20,416 nucleotides of DNA, from contig JBNGIS010023868.1 of NCBI GenBank assembly GCA_049999725.1, positions 33,514-53,929 on the forward strand, written 5' to 3'. Positions within the stretch are counted from its first letter, which is position 1, and each line of letters starts with the position of its first letter. The position numbers and the translations under genes are program-made. Below are positions 1 through 10,261 of the stretch, in pieces. The notes under the pieces were generated by a model, which saw nothing but the letters and a program-made list of their open reading frames with translations, made no database searches and had not been told where the DNA came from. Source of the DNA: Haplomitrium mnioides. Its lineage: Eukaryota; Marchantiophyta; Haplomitriopsida; Calobryales.

Positions 1-541
1 TGGCTGAGATCGTATTCTATTCCTCGACGTCTCTTTTCTTTCTTTTTCGCATTAACTTGGCACTCACAGCTGTTTTATCTGTTCATCCTCAACGATAGGC
101 GCTCGTGCCCTGCTCGTTCACCTTTCATCCACCTGGTGCTTACACATTTATCAGCAAGAGGACCACAACTGACCAGGGCGTACGACGAACGACACCGACG
201 ACAACAGGACCATTTTTACTCAACACAGAAACATATTACAAGGCAGTTTTCCAGTACAGCTCTGCAAATTTCTTTCTTTTTAGCACATTTACCTTTCCTC
301 TCTTTTTAGAGGACATTTCATTTTCAGTTCATTCCTTTTCTTTTTTTGTTTTCCGCATTAAGAAGAAAACATAAACAGGTACCACGATCTAAAACATCCC
401 TGCAACACGCGGAGACCAGCAGTACTGATCATACTCCGCCTCATTTTATTTCCTACCCATTCGTATCCTCTCATTTCCTTTTTCACGCTCTGGACAGATT
501 ACTGAATCCAGAACCAGATCGACACTGGGAATCCACCAACC
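1..541 (+). other. Retrotransposon 5' leader, non-coding
   Basis: The stretch before the gag start is pyrimidine-rich with runs of TTTCTTTT. Short open frames here overlap gag in other frames and have no recognisable domain. By position this is the 5' untranslated leader of the element. The first three bases are TGG, as at a primer-binding site, but the bases that follow do not match the usual complement of initiator-Met tRNA, so I do not call one. Confidence 0.5.
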
Positions 542-1657
542 ATGAACCCGCTAGGTTCATTGAAATTCCCCACCTTGAAACTCGATGGATCGAATTACCA
601 ATCGTGGTCACTGGATATTACCACATACCTTACATCAAAAGGCATCCAGGATATCCTCACCCACGACGAAGGGACAAACCCTCACGACGTTGCTCGAGCA
701 TTAATCCTCATCTGCCACCATATTGTGGAACCACTCAAACTCCAATACCTGAATCACCAAAACCCCAGATTACTATGGAATGAACTCAAATTGAGATTCG
801 ACCATTTGACATCCATATCACTCCCCGCAGCAAGACACGACTGGATAAACCTGCGCATCCAGGATCACACATCCATAGTGAACTACAACAGCGAACTGTT
901 CCGGATTGCCTCCCAGCTGGCCATATGTGGTCACCCAATATCAGATGAAGAACAGATAGAGAAGACCCTCTCGACATTCCCCGTAAGCAACCTTATCTTG
1001 GCATCCCAATATCGCAACATGCGATTCACTAGATACTCAGAGCTTATCGCGTATATGCTTCTAGCCGAGAAACATCAAATTCTACTCATTGAGAATGCGA
1101 AAAAGAGACCTCCCGGTTCTGTTGCACCTCCCGCAAACCCTGAATCCCACTACACACAACATTATCCATACCCTACAAACCGCACTCGGGGACCCTACAC
1201 CGGCAGAGGCAGCGGAAGAGGAAACCCCAGATTCAGGGGGAGTACAAAATACTCACATGCCAACAGACCTCCCTTTTTCACAGACAAGGATAGGAATAAC
1301 AGATCGTATACCCCCAACCGACCTGAACGCAGAACACGTCAATGGACACCAAGAGGTGGTCGACAACACAAACGCGACCAAAAACCATTCTCCCAACAGA
1401 GAATCAATTAGACCTCATGCCACAGATGCGGAACTCGAGGCCATACACAATCAGTATACCGAGTTCCTGCACACCTGGCCAAACTATACCAAAACAGTAT
1501 CAAGAACGCACACCCTGAGGTCCATGGGAATATCTTGGAAATCCCCGACGTCGATGAATACCCGACATACAACATGCAACCAGAAAGTCATACGAACGAT
1601 ACAACACTTAGATCCTTCTCAGACAGCCAACCACAGCAACACATGCATAGTCGATAG
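542..1657 (+). pseudogene. gag: Copia gag (nucleocapsid) pseudogene
   Basis: The ATG at 542 opens a 289-codon frame beginning MNPLGSLKFPTLKLDGSNYQ. The FPxLxLDGSNYxSW start followed by a helical region is typical of the plant copia UBN2/gag family. The C-terminal third (about residues 195-289) is rich in Arg, Gly, Pro and Tyr, as expected for RNA binding. A TAG at 1409-1411 stops it. The same frame then continues with a CCHC zinc-knuckle remnant, CHRCGTRGHTQSVY, in which the last Cys is replaced by Tyr, followed by the conserved VPAHLAKLY segment. This continuation runs to a second stop at 1655-1657. Gag would form the virus-like particle and bind RNA. The premature stop and the damaged knuckle mean the copy is non-functional. 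Confidence 0.9.
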
Positions 1658-4600
1658 CGGCTCATCGCACACTATCCTACAAGATCGAAACCTGTTCTCT
1701 TCGATCACTCCTTCTTCTCGACAAATGACAACTATCACCGGCCATAACCGAATAGAAGAAGGCTATGGCCCAGCCACCGTATGATTCTCTAACGGAACCA
1801 TACTAAACATTCCTTCAGCCATATATGCCCCCACGGCAACTAGGAACCTCATCAGTTTCAGAGATATCCGCCGAAACGGATATCACATTCAAACCGGAAG
1901 GACCTCCAACACAGAAGTCTTACATATTATGATCCCGACAGGACTTAATATGCAAGTACAAGAAACATTCCCGCTGTCCCCACCTGGACTGTACATGACA
2001 CACATTTACTCCTACCTTACAACCTCAATACAGATCTCGAATGCTCAACTCTGGCATAATCAACTCGAACACCCAGGCAAAGACATGTTTTACAGACTAA
2101 AACATGACAGCATAGGCATTCCTGACAACGTCCAACCGTTATCTCCCTCTTCTCCATGCATGGCATATGCACAAGGAAAACTCAAAATCATACATCCAAT
2201 ACAAAAGACAACCAGACAAATCCCTCGTTTCCTTGAACGGATCCATGCAAACGTTTGCGGACCCATTCACCCTCCATCCGGGCCATTCAAATATTTTCTA
2301 GTAACCATTGATGCATCATCAAAATGGTCACAAGTATCTCTACTTACAACCAAAAATATGGTATTCCCCAAACTACTCTCACAAATTCTAAAGCTCACCA
2401 CTCAATTCCCCGAATACCCAATCAAAACTCTCAGAGTCGACAACGCCGACGAATTTTCGTCTAAAACATTCAACAAATTCTGCACATCAGCAAGTATAGA
2501 TATCCAATACTCGGTCCCTCACGTCCATTTCCAGAATGGAATAGCTGAATCAGCAATTAAACGTATACAACTTATCGCCCGACCGCTACTGCTGAACACA
2601 AGCCTCCCTACCTCCGCATGGGGCAATGCCGTACTGCATGCAGCCACCCTAATAAGATTCAGACCATCAGCCTTCAACCATTACTCACCATATCGACTTG
2701 CTATAGGCATGCCCGCCAACATTACACACCTCAGAACATTCAGATGTTTGGTCATGGTACCAATCCTCGACCCCAACCAAACCAAAATGGGACCACAACG
2801 TCAGAAAGGAATTTATATTGGTTTTGAATCCCCATCAATAATTTGATACCTCGAACCGAGCACATCAGACGTTTTCAAGTCCCGATTCGCGGATTGCCAA
2901 TTCTTTGAGGACACTTTCCCACCCTTGACACAGGACACTCCTCCAAACACAACAACACATAAGGAGGAACTGGTATGGCGTAAAAACTCAATCCTTCAAC
3001 CCGATGCCAGGACCGGACAATCTGACTATGAAGTACAGAAAATACTCCACCTCCAACAGACATTAGTCAAAACACCATATGCATTCAATGATATAGTAGG
3101 TATTACCAAATCCCATATCGAAGCAACTAATGCCCCTGCCAGACTACAAAAAGAATCCAGACCTGCTACTGACATTGCGCCCAAGGCCAAAAGAGGACAC
3201 CCGCTTGGCTCCAAAAATAGACCAAAACCCGACAAATCGTATCTCACCAATATCGAAACACAACCAACCCAAGATATAACGTCTGACACACCGAGATCGA
3301 CAATTGTAGACAATGAGGAGATATCCATTGACTATTCGCATACCGGTCGTATCTGGACAAGAGACAAAACAAACATAGACGACATGTTTGCCTACTCAGT
3401 ATCTCAAAGTATAGATGACAATACACCAGACCCAATATCCGTACAAGACGCACAATCCAGACAAGACTGGCCCCAATGGGAACATGCGATTAACTCAGAG
3501 CTAGATTCTCTGATTCATCACCAAGTTTTTGGCTCCATCACTCTAGCAACACCCGACATGACTCTGACCGGCTACAGATTCATATTCGTCAGAAAGAGAA
3601 ATGCAAAGGGTGACATCACCAGATACAAAGCCAGACTAGTTGCGAAAGGATACACACAAATACCTGGCAGAGACTATAATCTGACGTATTCACCCGTAAT
3701 GGACTCTATTACATACAGATATATGATCGCATTCGCCATTCAACGGAACCTCATTATGCACATCATGGACGTTATTACAGCATACTTGTACGGCATACTT
3801 GACTCTCAGATCTACATGAAGGCACCTCCAGAACTCATATCAAGGTTATCTTTCCACATTCAGGGGGAGAGACAAATATCTAAGGTTAGACCTTTTGTCC
3901 CTCAATGCCAAATATCTGAGGTTGGACCTTTTGTCCCTCAATGCAGAACATCTGAGGTTGGACTTGTTGTCCCTCAATACAAATCATCTGAGGTTAGACC
4001 TTCTGTCCCTCACAATAAATCTGCAACAGGACCTATAGTCCACAAATGGCTGCAAAAGAAAGGACCTACTGTCCTCATGACAAAGAGAAAGCGCCATACA
4101 ATGAACAACATGCTTAACACTGCGATATCTGGACCTTTAGTCCCACCAGCACAATTGCTGAACACGCAGTCCAATAGAGGACCTTCAGCCCCATCAACAT
4201 GCATGACAAATTGGCAGAAGAATGGACCTTCAGTCCAACCCGCAAGAAAGCTGAACAAACACAATGACAAGGGACCTTTAGTCCCACATCGATCATGTGT
4301 GCATGGAAGCATTCCATCGACAAAGCATTCAGCAAATGCTACATATATTACATCAAATCGATCGAACCCTCAAATGGCAGTCCAAGTCATGAGATCGATA
4401 TATGGCCTCAAACAAGGTGGCAGGAATTGGTATCAAAGATTCAAATCAGAAATGATGACCATGAATTTTAAGAACGACGACATTGCACCATGCCTATTCA
4501 TGAAACAGGAAACCCCTGAATACGTTATAGTGGCAATATACATAGACGATATCAACATTTTTAGGACACCATGCCTAACCTCCGACACTATTGAGAAACT

Positions 4601-5546
4601 GAAAACTACCTTTGAAATGCGAGACATTGGCGAACTTGACTTCTGCTTGGGAATACAATTTGAACACTTACATGATGGCATTCTGATACACCAGTCAACT
4701 TACACATCGAAAATGTTGAAACAATTCAACATGGAAAAGGCTCACCCAATGAACACACCTATGGAAATGAGATCCTCAGATCCCTCAAAAGACATGTTTT
4801 CCAAAAGAAAGGAAACATAACCCACACTTGGACCAGAGAAACCATACTTATCCGCCATAGGAGCATTAATGTACCTAGCAAATCAAACCAGACCCGACAT
4901 TGCTTTCGTTGTAAACCTACTAGCAAGACATAGCTCACAACCAACTATACGCCATTGGAATGGCATCAAAAGAATTTTCAGATACCTGCAAGGCACTGTA
5001 GACATGGGTCTATTCTTCCCGAAAAATGCAGAAAACGACATCATTGGCAATGCTGATGCTGGATATTTATCTGACCCTAATGATACAAAATCACAAACAG
5101 GATATGTATTCCTTAAAGGGGGTACAGCTATTTCATGGAAAAGCACCAAACAGACCATCACCACAACATCTACTAATCATGCCGAAATTATAGCATTATA
5201 CGAGGCTAGTAGAGAATGTATTTGGTTAAGACAGTTGATTGATCACATCAACTCCAACACTGGTCAACAACTGATTCAATCCTCTACAATACTCTATGAA
5301 GACAATAAACCATGTGTTGAACAAATAGCCCAAGGATTCATCAAAGGGGACAGAATCAAGCATATTGCCCCTAAATTCTTTTACACTCATGAACAACATG
5401 GTGAACAGATTAACGTACAATGGATACCAAGCAAAGACAATAGGGCTGACATTTTTACAAAACCCCTACCTACTGCCCTACACAAGGCACATACAGAAGG
5501 AATTGGTCTACGAAAATTATCTGAACTCAACAGAAAGCAAAATTGA
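1630..5546 (+). pseudogene. pol: Copia pol (PR-IN-RT-RH) pseudogene
   Basis: One reading frame, +1 relative to gag, carries all pol domains. It is interrupted by TGA at 1782, TGA at 2844 and TAA at 4818. Protease: the active-site D-S-G at 1653-1661 within CIVDSGSSHTIL. GAG-pre-integrase: WHNQLEHPG near 2052, but the second Cys of the CxxC is now Tyr (2166). Integrase: the catalytic triad is visible as D at 2310 (TIDASSKW), D at 2439 (RVDNADEF) and E at 2547 (NGIAES), with 35 residues between the second D and E. RT: the first catalytic Asp at 3768 (MDVITAYLYG) and YIDD at 4539-4550, with a long repetitive insert between them. RNase H: Asp at 5055 (DAGYLSDP), SNHAE-like and YEDN motifs, ending at the TAA/TGA region near 5544. 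The frame resumes unchanged after each stop, so these are point nonsense changes. The CGA-like context at 2844 suggests C-to-T decay, which is an inference. Confidence 0.92.
3870..4380 (+). repeat. In-frame repeat insert inside reverse transcriptase
   Basis: Copia RTs normally have only some 20-30 residues between the YMKxPE segment and the RSLYGLKQ segment. Here MKAPPEL (ending near 3837) and RSIYGLKQ (near 4393) are separated by about 185 residues. The extra segment is open throughout in the pol frame. It contains ten copies of a 13-mer of the form GGACC-TNNN-GTCC (first base sometimes A), starting at 3888, 3924, 3960, 3996, 4029, 4062, 4131, 4179, 4224 and 4272. Spacings are 36, 36, 36, 33, 33, 69, 48, 45 and 48, all multiples of three. 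Each copy encodes a GP-x-VP-like pentapeptide. The first four units are near-perfect 12-residue repeats (SEVGPFVPQC type). Each DNA unit contains GGAC and its complement GTCC five bases apart, so a small hairpin can form. Confidence 0.88.
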
Positions 5547-5958
5547 CATATCAATTTTATATGATTCAGATTCTTTTCAAATTTTATACCTCACTTTCTA
5601 TTATTGAGTATTATGTTTTAACTATACAGTTTGTCTTACAGATATTCAAGCGACACTACGTCGACACTAATGATGTACGCATGTTTTTCATAAGACAGAG
5701 GAGGGCTCACAGGCTATCTATACAGATGCAAGGAGCCATCAACAACATAGCGCCAACTACAACATTACAACAGAGATTTGCGTGATGATTGGTATCTACA
5801 TGTTTCAAACAATCTATTTTTTGATGTAAATGCACTCAAGTGGTAGCACTCTTTCCCTCATAAGAAAGCAGGAGGGTTTTAATGAGACCACACCTGTAGT
5901 AGCATATTGATATAAACTAGTCCTAGAATTGTGACTGATTAGTTTAGAACAAAATCAG
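5547..5958 (+). other. Retrotransposon 3' non-coding region
   Basis: This lies between the end of RNase H and the polypurine tract. It is AT-rich. From about 5838 it contains GTGGTAGCACTCTTTCCCTC and then GGGTTTTAATGAGACCAC. This GGTTTTAATGAGRC block is a recurrent element just upstream of the polypurine tract in many plant copia elements. The small open frames here have no recognisable domain. Confidence 0.65.
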
Positions 5959-5969
5959 TCAAGGGGGAG
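5959..5969 (+). promoter_or_regulatory. Polypurine tract (plus-strand primer site)
   Basis: TCAAGGGGGAG lies immediately upstream of the TG dinucleotide that opens the 3' LTR. This is the expected position and composition for the RNase H-resistant primer of plus-strand DNA synthesis. Two similar tracts occur inside the element at 1232-1242 and 3859-3869. Confidence 0.85.
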
Positions 5970-6130
5970 TGTAATAAGACTATAGGACGAACCTTATCTA
6001 TACCTATATATAGATAGGGCCATGAACAATATGACTCTCTTTGTATTCAATCCTCTGTATTCAATCCACCAAGAAGTGAAGTGCAGCGCTGCCCGATTGA
6101 TGTGTGTGTGTCTCCAATCTGCCATAACAA
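5970..6130 (+). repeat. 3' LTR (right end approximate)
   Basis: The LTR opens with TGTAATAAGAC directly after the polypurine tract. It contains a TATA-like TATATATA at 6005-6012, and then a U3/R-type segment with a doubled TGTATTCAATCC (near 6041 and 6057) followed by AAGAAGTGAAGTGCAGC. Copia LTRs end in CA, but I cannot choose between several CA dinucleotides between about 6080 and 6130 without the 5' copy. Basis: sequence seen, family layout known, right end inferred. Confidence 0.7.
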
Positions 6131-6941
6131 AATTGTCATATTTTATTCATCTAACATTAAACTGCTAAATTACATTCCCCAGGTAGTGTTTGCAATATTT
6201 TATTCAACTAACTATCGTGTAAAGTTATCAAATAATTTTCCACTAGTTACCTGCTGGATTTCACTTTGTTACATGTGTTGAATTGAACCCTGGGCCATCC
6301 TATATACTAAGACTAATGCTACATAGTTGAACATTAAGCTTGCTTTTTGTTTTGAGAAATCCAAAATTTGGTGAGTGTTTCCTCACGTTTGCAACATCGC
6401 AGACAAGAAATCTCAGAAGTAAAGCAAGCAGTTTCGGGCCTGCGAGTGTTCTGGGCTCTTTTTGGACTCCAAATTGAAATTGTTCCTTGGACTGTTGTTG
6501 TTAGTTTCCCTTCTTTGCACTGTCATAGTCCCATGATGACAGTCCAACTTTCAGCAAATGAGGTGTTGTTGGGAAACTAACAAGAACAGTGATTACGAGA
6601 TCCTTCTGCAGCTTTAATCATGCATTGCTGCTGAGGTTGAAGGCAGTGTTTTTTAGCACCTTCGCCACACAGAACATGAGTTAGGAGGAGGTGCTTTGTT
6701 GGGACGAGAATAATCTGCAGGAAATGCATGGATTTTACAACCCGTAGACTACCTACATTTTGGGAATCTAGCAGCTCAAATTAGGGGCAACGTTTCGCAG
6801 GTCTTGAAACACTAGCAAACAGTTTCTTAGCAATACGTACACAGTAGTCTACGGAACTTCTCATACAAAACGAGGAGGTACCGGTCTCATCAATTTGAAA
6901 TTCATGCTGTTCTTTGTTGGGCTGTAACTGGTGGAGCGCAT
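6131..6941. other. Intergenic region, no gene seen
   Basis: I see no conserved coding frame here. It must hold the 3' untranslated region of the dihydropyrimidinase gene (minus strand, stop at 6942). No clear AATAAA on the minus strand was found close to that stop. It also contains the unresolved right junction of the retrotransposon. Confidence 0.5.
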
Positions 6942-9900
6942 CTAATTGCCTCTGTGCACAGGGGCTCGAAGAGACAGTAAGTAAGCGGCATCCAGCTTGT
7001 CAAGGCCATCAAAGAGAGATCCAAAAGGCGCCATCCTAATGAATCTACCAACTCCTCGCTCTAGGTGGAGTTCTCCTTTCTCCCAAACCACTTTTCCTTG
7101 ACTAATTGTCACTTCTACATTTCCCTGCTCACACAAAATTTCCATGTTAAAAAAGCAAAAGCGTGTGAGGCAACGAGAGGTTGACAAAATTGATGGAAAA
7201 TGAGGAAGTGTCAAGCACCATGATTAAAGACATTTAGAATCATAGAGCACTTTATGAGGTACCTTAATAGTTCGACCCTCGTATATATTTGTGTCGATCC
7301 TGGAGTGATGAGTGTTTGCACTGATGGTGGTGCTTCTATTTGGATTCAGGATGATAAGATCGGCATCTGAACCAGGTAGCACTGCACCTTTTCTAGGATA
7401 CATGTTGAATATTTTCGCACTGCATGAAAAGCATCAACCCAAATTCATCAAATCCTTCTTACCGGGCTAAAACACAACGTCATCTACTTGCTACATGCAA
7501 GGAACCACAAAATAGAAGCTCTGCCATAACAACCAACCAAGCAGTGCTGGTGATGCGCACGTAATCCATCACCGATATCTTTCCTGAGTTCTGTAAGAGC
7601 CATGATATATACACAGTGAATTTCGATCACATCATTACGACAATGACCTGTCCATGCTTGAAAACGTCAACACCTCCCCTGGACTCTCAGAATATACATA
7701 ACCAGCTAATATGCTTTCCAGTGGCCACCGTTTCTAGATGATATAATAAAATTGAAATGCATTGCCTAGCAAGTATTGCCAGCCGCTACTGTGAGTTTGA
7801 AGTTAGCTCACCACCATGACATCCCAGACAATGTGCATCCGTTCCTCAATGCCTGAAAAGATTGTCCAAACTCAATCAGAACTAGTCCTCAGCCATCAGC
7901 CAAAAAGAACTTGAAATGAATGCCGATTTGGGCAGAGTTTACCATTTACACCATTTGGAATTTTACGGAAATCATGCTTTCCAGTTGCTTTCTGTGAGGA
8001 GTTGAAGGGGCAATGATCGGTGCCGACGAGCTGTACCACGACAACGCATTCATATTCATCAATGGCCAACTGGGCATAATAAAGAGAGCTGCCAATGGGC
8101 TAACATCTTCATCTATGGAGAACTGAGACAGGAAAGGCAAGACGTGTAAACCTGCAGAATTCCGTTTGATAGAGCTGCCTGAAGTGCAAGACTATGCCCA
8201 GCACGCCTAATAGGCGGACTCATTACATACCTGCAACGAATAGATTGCTTCCAGTAAGCACCTTGGTTTACCTTCTGAATTGAAAACCTGCAATTTAGCT
8301 ATGAGAAGAAGGGTCAAGAATGATAGATTCACTCACTTCGCTGCAGTTTTAAAATCGGGATCCCAAAGTCCAGAATCATCCAGTGCCAGGCCAGATGCAA
8401 CTGGCTCTCCTATGACTCGCAGTCCTACCAGAACAACAATACATGAATCCTTCAACTCTGTATACTTACTACACTTATTTTTCTTCTAGCAATTTGGCTG
8501 GGGGTACCTAAACTGTTGATAAAAGGGAATTGACAACCTCGATCCAATCTCAGTAACTGATCTTTGTGAACTCATAAATGTGAATGGAAAATATATGCCA
8601 AGTCATACCCGCCTGACGAGCCCGAGCAATTTCATCAACGGCATCCATGCTCATGACATGCACAACATACAGAGGAGTGTTTACAAACTGGGCTAGTCTG
8701 ATGGCCCTTGCTGTTGCCTCTCCCTCCAACTACAAATTTGAAAAACGTTTGCACAATATGAAAACATACCCGAGAGTTCTCTGCATGAAAGAGTTGTCTG
8801 AATACTTTGATGATTCAACGAGACTGCCAAGGCTTGAAAAGAGACTAAAGAGACTACTTCCCTTGTAAATCAGTTACTGACTTCTCCTTAACATCATGAG
8901 CGAGGAACCGTGGGATTCCATATAGAACATACCACAGGTGGCCTCGAAAGAGCATGCCCTTCAGGCCCCGTAATTCCCATGCCAAATATTCTTGCTTGCC
9001 CATCTGCAACTGCATCACCATTTTCTGCATGCACTTGAGCCAAGGCACCAAGCTCTTTACACTTCTTCAATCCTTCCAGAAATTGCTCATCAGTTACCAT
9101 GAGAGATCCCTTGTAAGCCAAGAAAAACTTAAAGGAATTTATTCCTGCAAGGCCAAAGTAAATGAAGTTTCTCAGCAATTTTATGTGACTGAGTATCTTG
9201 CACTGTGTAAACTTTCATGGAATTTCAAACAGAGAGAATCACAAATTTCCTTGGACGGTCGGGAACAAATCCTACCGACCCTTTGAAACCAATTCCTCCA
9301 TGGATCGAGCAACATCATCATTCCAGGTTGTGACTACCATGTGGAAGCCATAGTCCATACATGCCTTTTCGGCTTTCTTAGACCATGCATCAAATCCTGC
9401 AGTAAGGTCACCATCGATCGGAAAAGCAAAATCGATGTGCATAGTTGTCCCTCCAGCAAGTGCTGCTGCTTGGCCACTGAAAAAGTCATCGCATGTTTCA
9501 TCTCCCATGAAGGGCATTTCCATATGTGTATGCGGGTCAATGCCTCCTTCATGAGCACAAGTAACAAACAGTCAAGTTTTGTCAGGTCCGTCGTGGTCAG
9601 ACTATCAGACATCAGCATAATATAGAAACATTCTCAGAAGAACTGTTAAGTTAAAGATCACGCAGTCAAATCATATGAACAGAAACTGCTTGAACCTGGC
9701 ATAACATATTTTCCAGAGGCATCAATAACCCGAACATCTTCTGACGCCTGATCACAGAGCAAACTACGTGTTAGGCTTGGTTCACGATAGGAATATCGTT
9801 GCTGGTCAGTCATATTGTGTGGAAGGGACGGCCAATAAGTAAGCCAATTTTCGTTCACCTTCAAATTTGGAGCCACCAATTTGATGATACCATCTTCGAT

Positions 9901-10261
9901 ATAAACGTCGGCTAGTTCCTGACGATCTGCATTCACCACTGTGCCCCCTACAATCAACAACTTTGACGTGCTTGTTTCTGTCCAGTCGCATTCTTCTCGC
10001 ACCAACCCGCACATCTGCTCCTTTCCAATACATTGAAAGTCAGGGGATGAAATGCTGCGGAATCTGAGAACAACATTCTATCCAGCAACAATGCCTTCGG
10101 TTGAATTTACAGAAATTCCTAATGCAGTAATGATTCCCAAACATTAACACGCAAACCACACTATTGATGAGAAAAGATTCATTCACCCCATCATCGCTTT
10201 CCGAGTATACTCCACCAGCGACCAACGCCAAAAGGAAGATGCTAAACATGATGTTTTCCAT
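6942..10261 (-). CDS. PYD2: Dihydropyrimidinase (PYD2-like), 13 exons
   Basis: This zinc amidohydrolase opens dihydrouracil and dihydrothymine to N-carbamoyl-beta-amino acids, the second step of reductive pyrimidine breakdown. Exons on the minus strand: 10261-10187, 10014-9859, 9747-9696, 9546-9280, 9144-8933, 8729-8609, 8424-8337, 8230-8152, 8030-7943, 7852-7812, 7590-7538, 7419-7263, 7124-6942. They sum to 1572 bp, a 523-residue protein, close to the usual plant length. All metal ligands are present: HTH at 100/102, the carboxylated Lys 195 ([10 protein letters not shown]), His 222 (QVHAENGD), His 278 (YVVHVMS) and Asp 355 (GTDHC). Residues 1-20 ([20 protein letters not shown]) look like a signal peptide, as in the plant enzyme. 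An in-frame ATG 27 codons upstream (10342) exists, but the downstream one places the hydrophobic stretch at the N terminus. The exon 2 acceptor (CAG before 10014) is the least certain boundary. The exon 11 donor (GTTGGT) is weak, and the residue before Cys 411 is Ala where plant homologues usually have Glu. Confidence 0.93.

Larger units (their letters stand above)
1..6130 (+). mobile_element. Decayed Ty1/copia LTR retrotransposon (5' LTR not seen)
   Basis: The domain order gag, protease, integrase, reverse transcriptase, RNase H, polypurine tract, LTR identifies a Ty1/copia element: integrase precedes RT, unlike Ty3/gypsy. It is read on the + strand. No 5' LTR or canonical initiator-Met primer-binding site is recognisable in the first 540 bases, so the 5' LTR probably lies upstream of the window or has been lost. 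Coding capacity is broken by stops at 1409 (TAG), 1782 (TGA), 2844 (TGA) and 4818 (TAA), and by a frame difference between gag and pol. The element therefore cannot make its own proteins. The right end is approximate because the 3' LTR terminus and target-site duplication could not be located. It sits in the 3' flank of the dihydropyrimidinase gene, about 0.8 kb from that gene's stop codon. Confidence 0.93.

Noticed and set aside
1-16. Primer-binding site at the very first bases (TGGCTGAGATCG)
   Set aside because: It begins with TGG, but the following bases do not match the complement of initiator-Met tRNA, and I could not match another tRNA with confidence.
346-783. 145-codon + frame across the leader and gag start
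   Set aside because: It overlaps gag in another frame; its composition reflects the gag sequence and no domain is visible.
1089-1628. Open frame in the pol phase overlapping gag (the 5' part of 1089-1784)
   Set aside because: Before about 1630 it is an out-of-frame reading of gag with no domain; only the part from ~1630 with the D-S-G motif is real pol.
4010-4335. Minus-strand frames with repeated GTKGP/GLKVP-like motifs
   Set aside because: They are the antisense reading of the GGAC-N5-GTCC array; because the unit is nearly palindromic the antisense also looks repetitive.
3841-4400. CRISPR-like array interpretation of the spaced repeats
   Set aside because: The units are short (13 bp), the spacing is variable and codon-phased, and the host is a eukaryotic retrotransposon.
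8034-8070. Alternative acceptor giving a longer exon 9 in dihydropyrimidinase
   Set aside because: A CAG near 8065 keeps the frame open but adds residues that do not fit the family; the acceptor at 8031 joins exon 8 to LVGTDHC exactly.
7946-8140. 64-codon minus-strand frame
   Set aside because: It is out of frame with dihydropyrimidinase exon 9 and runs into the intron; the family sequence lies in another phase.
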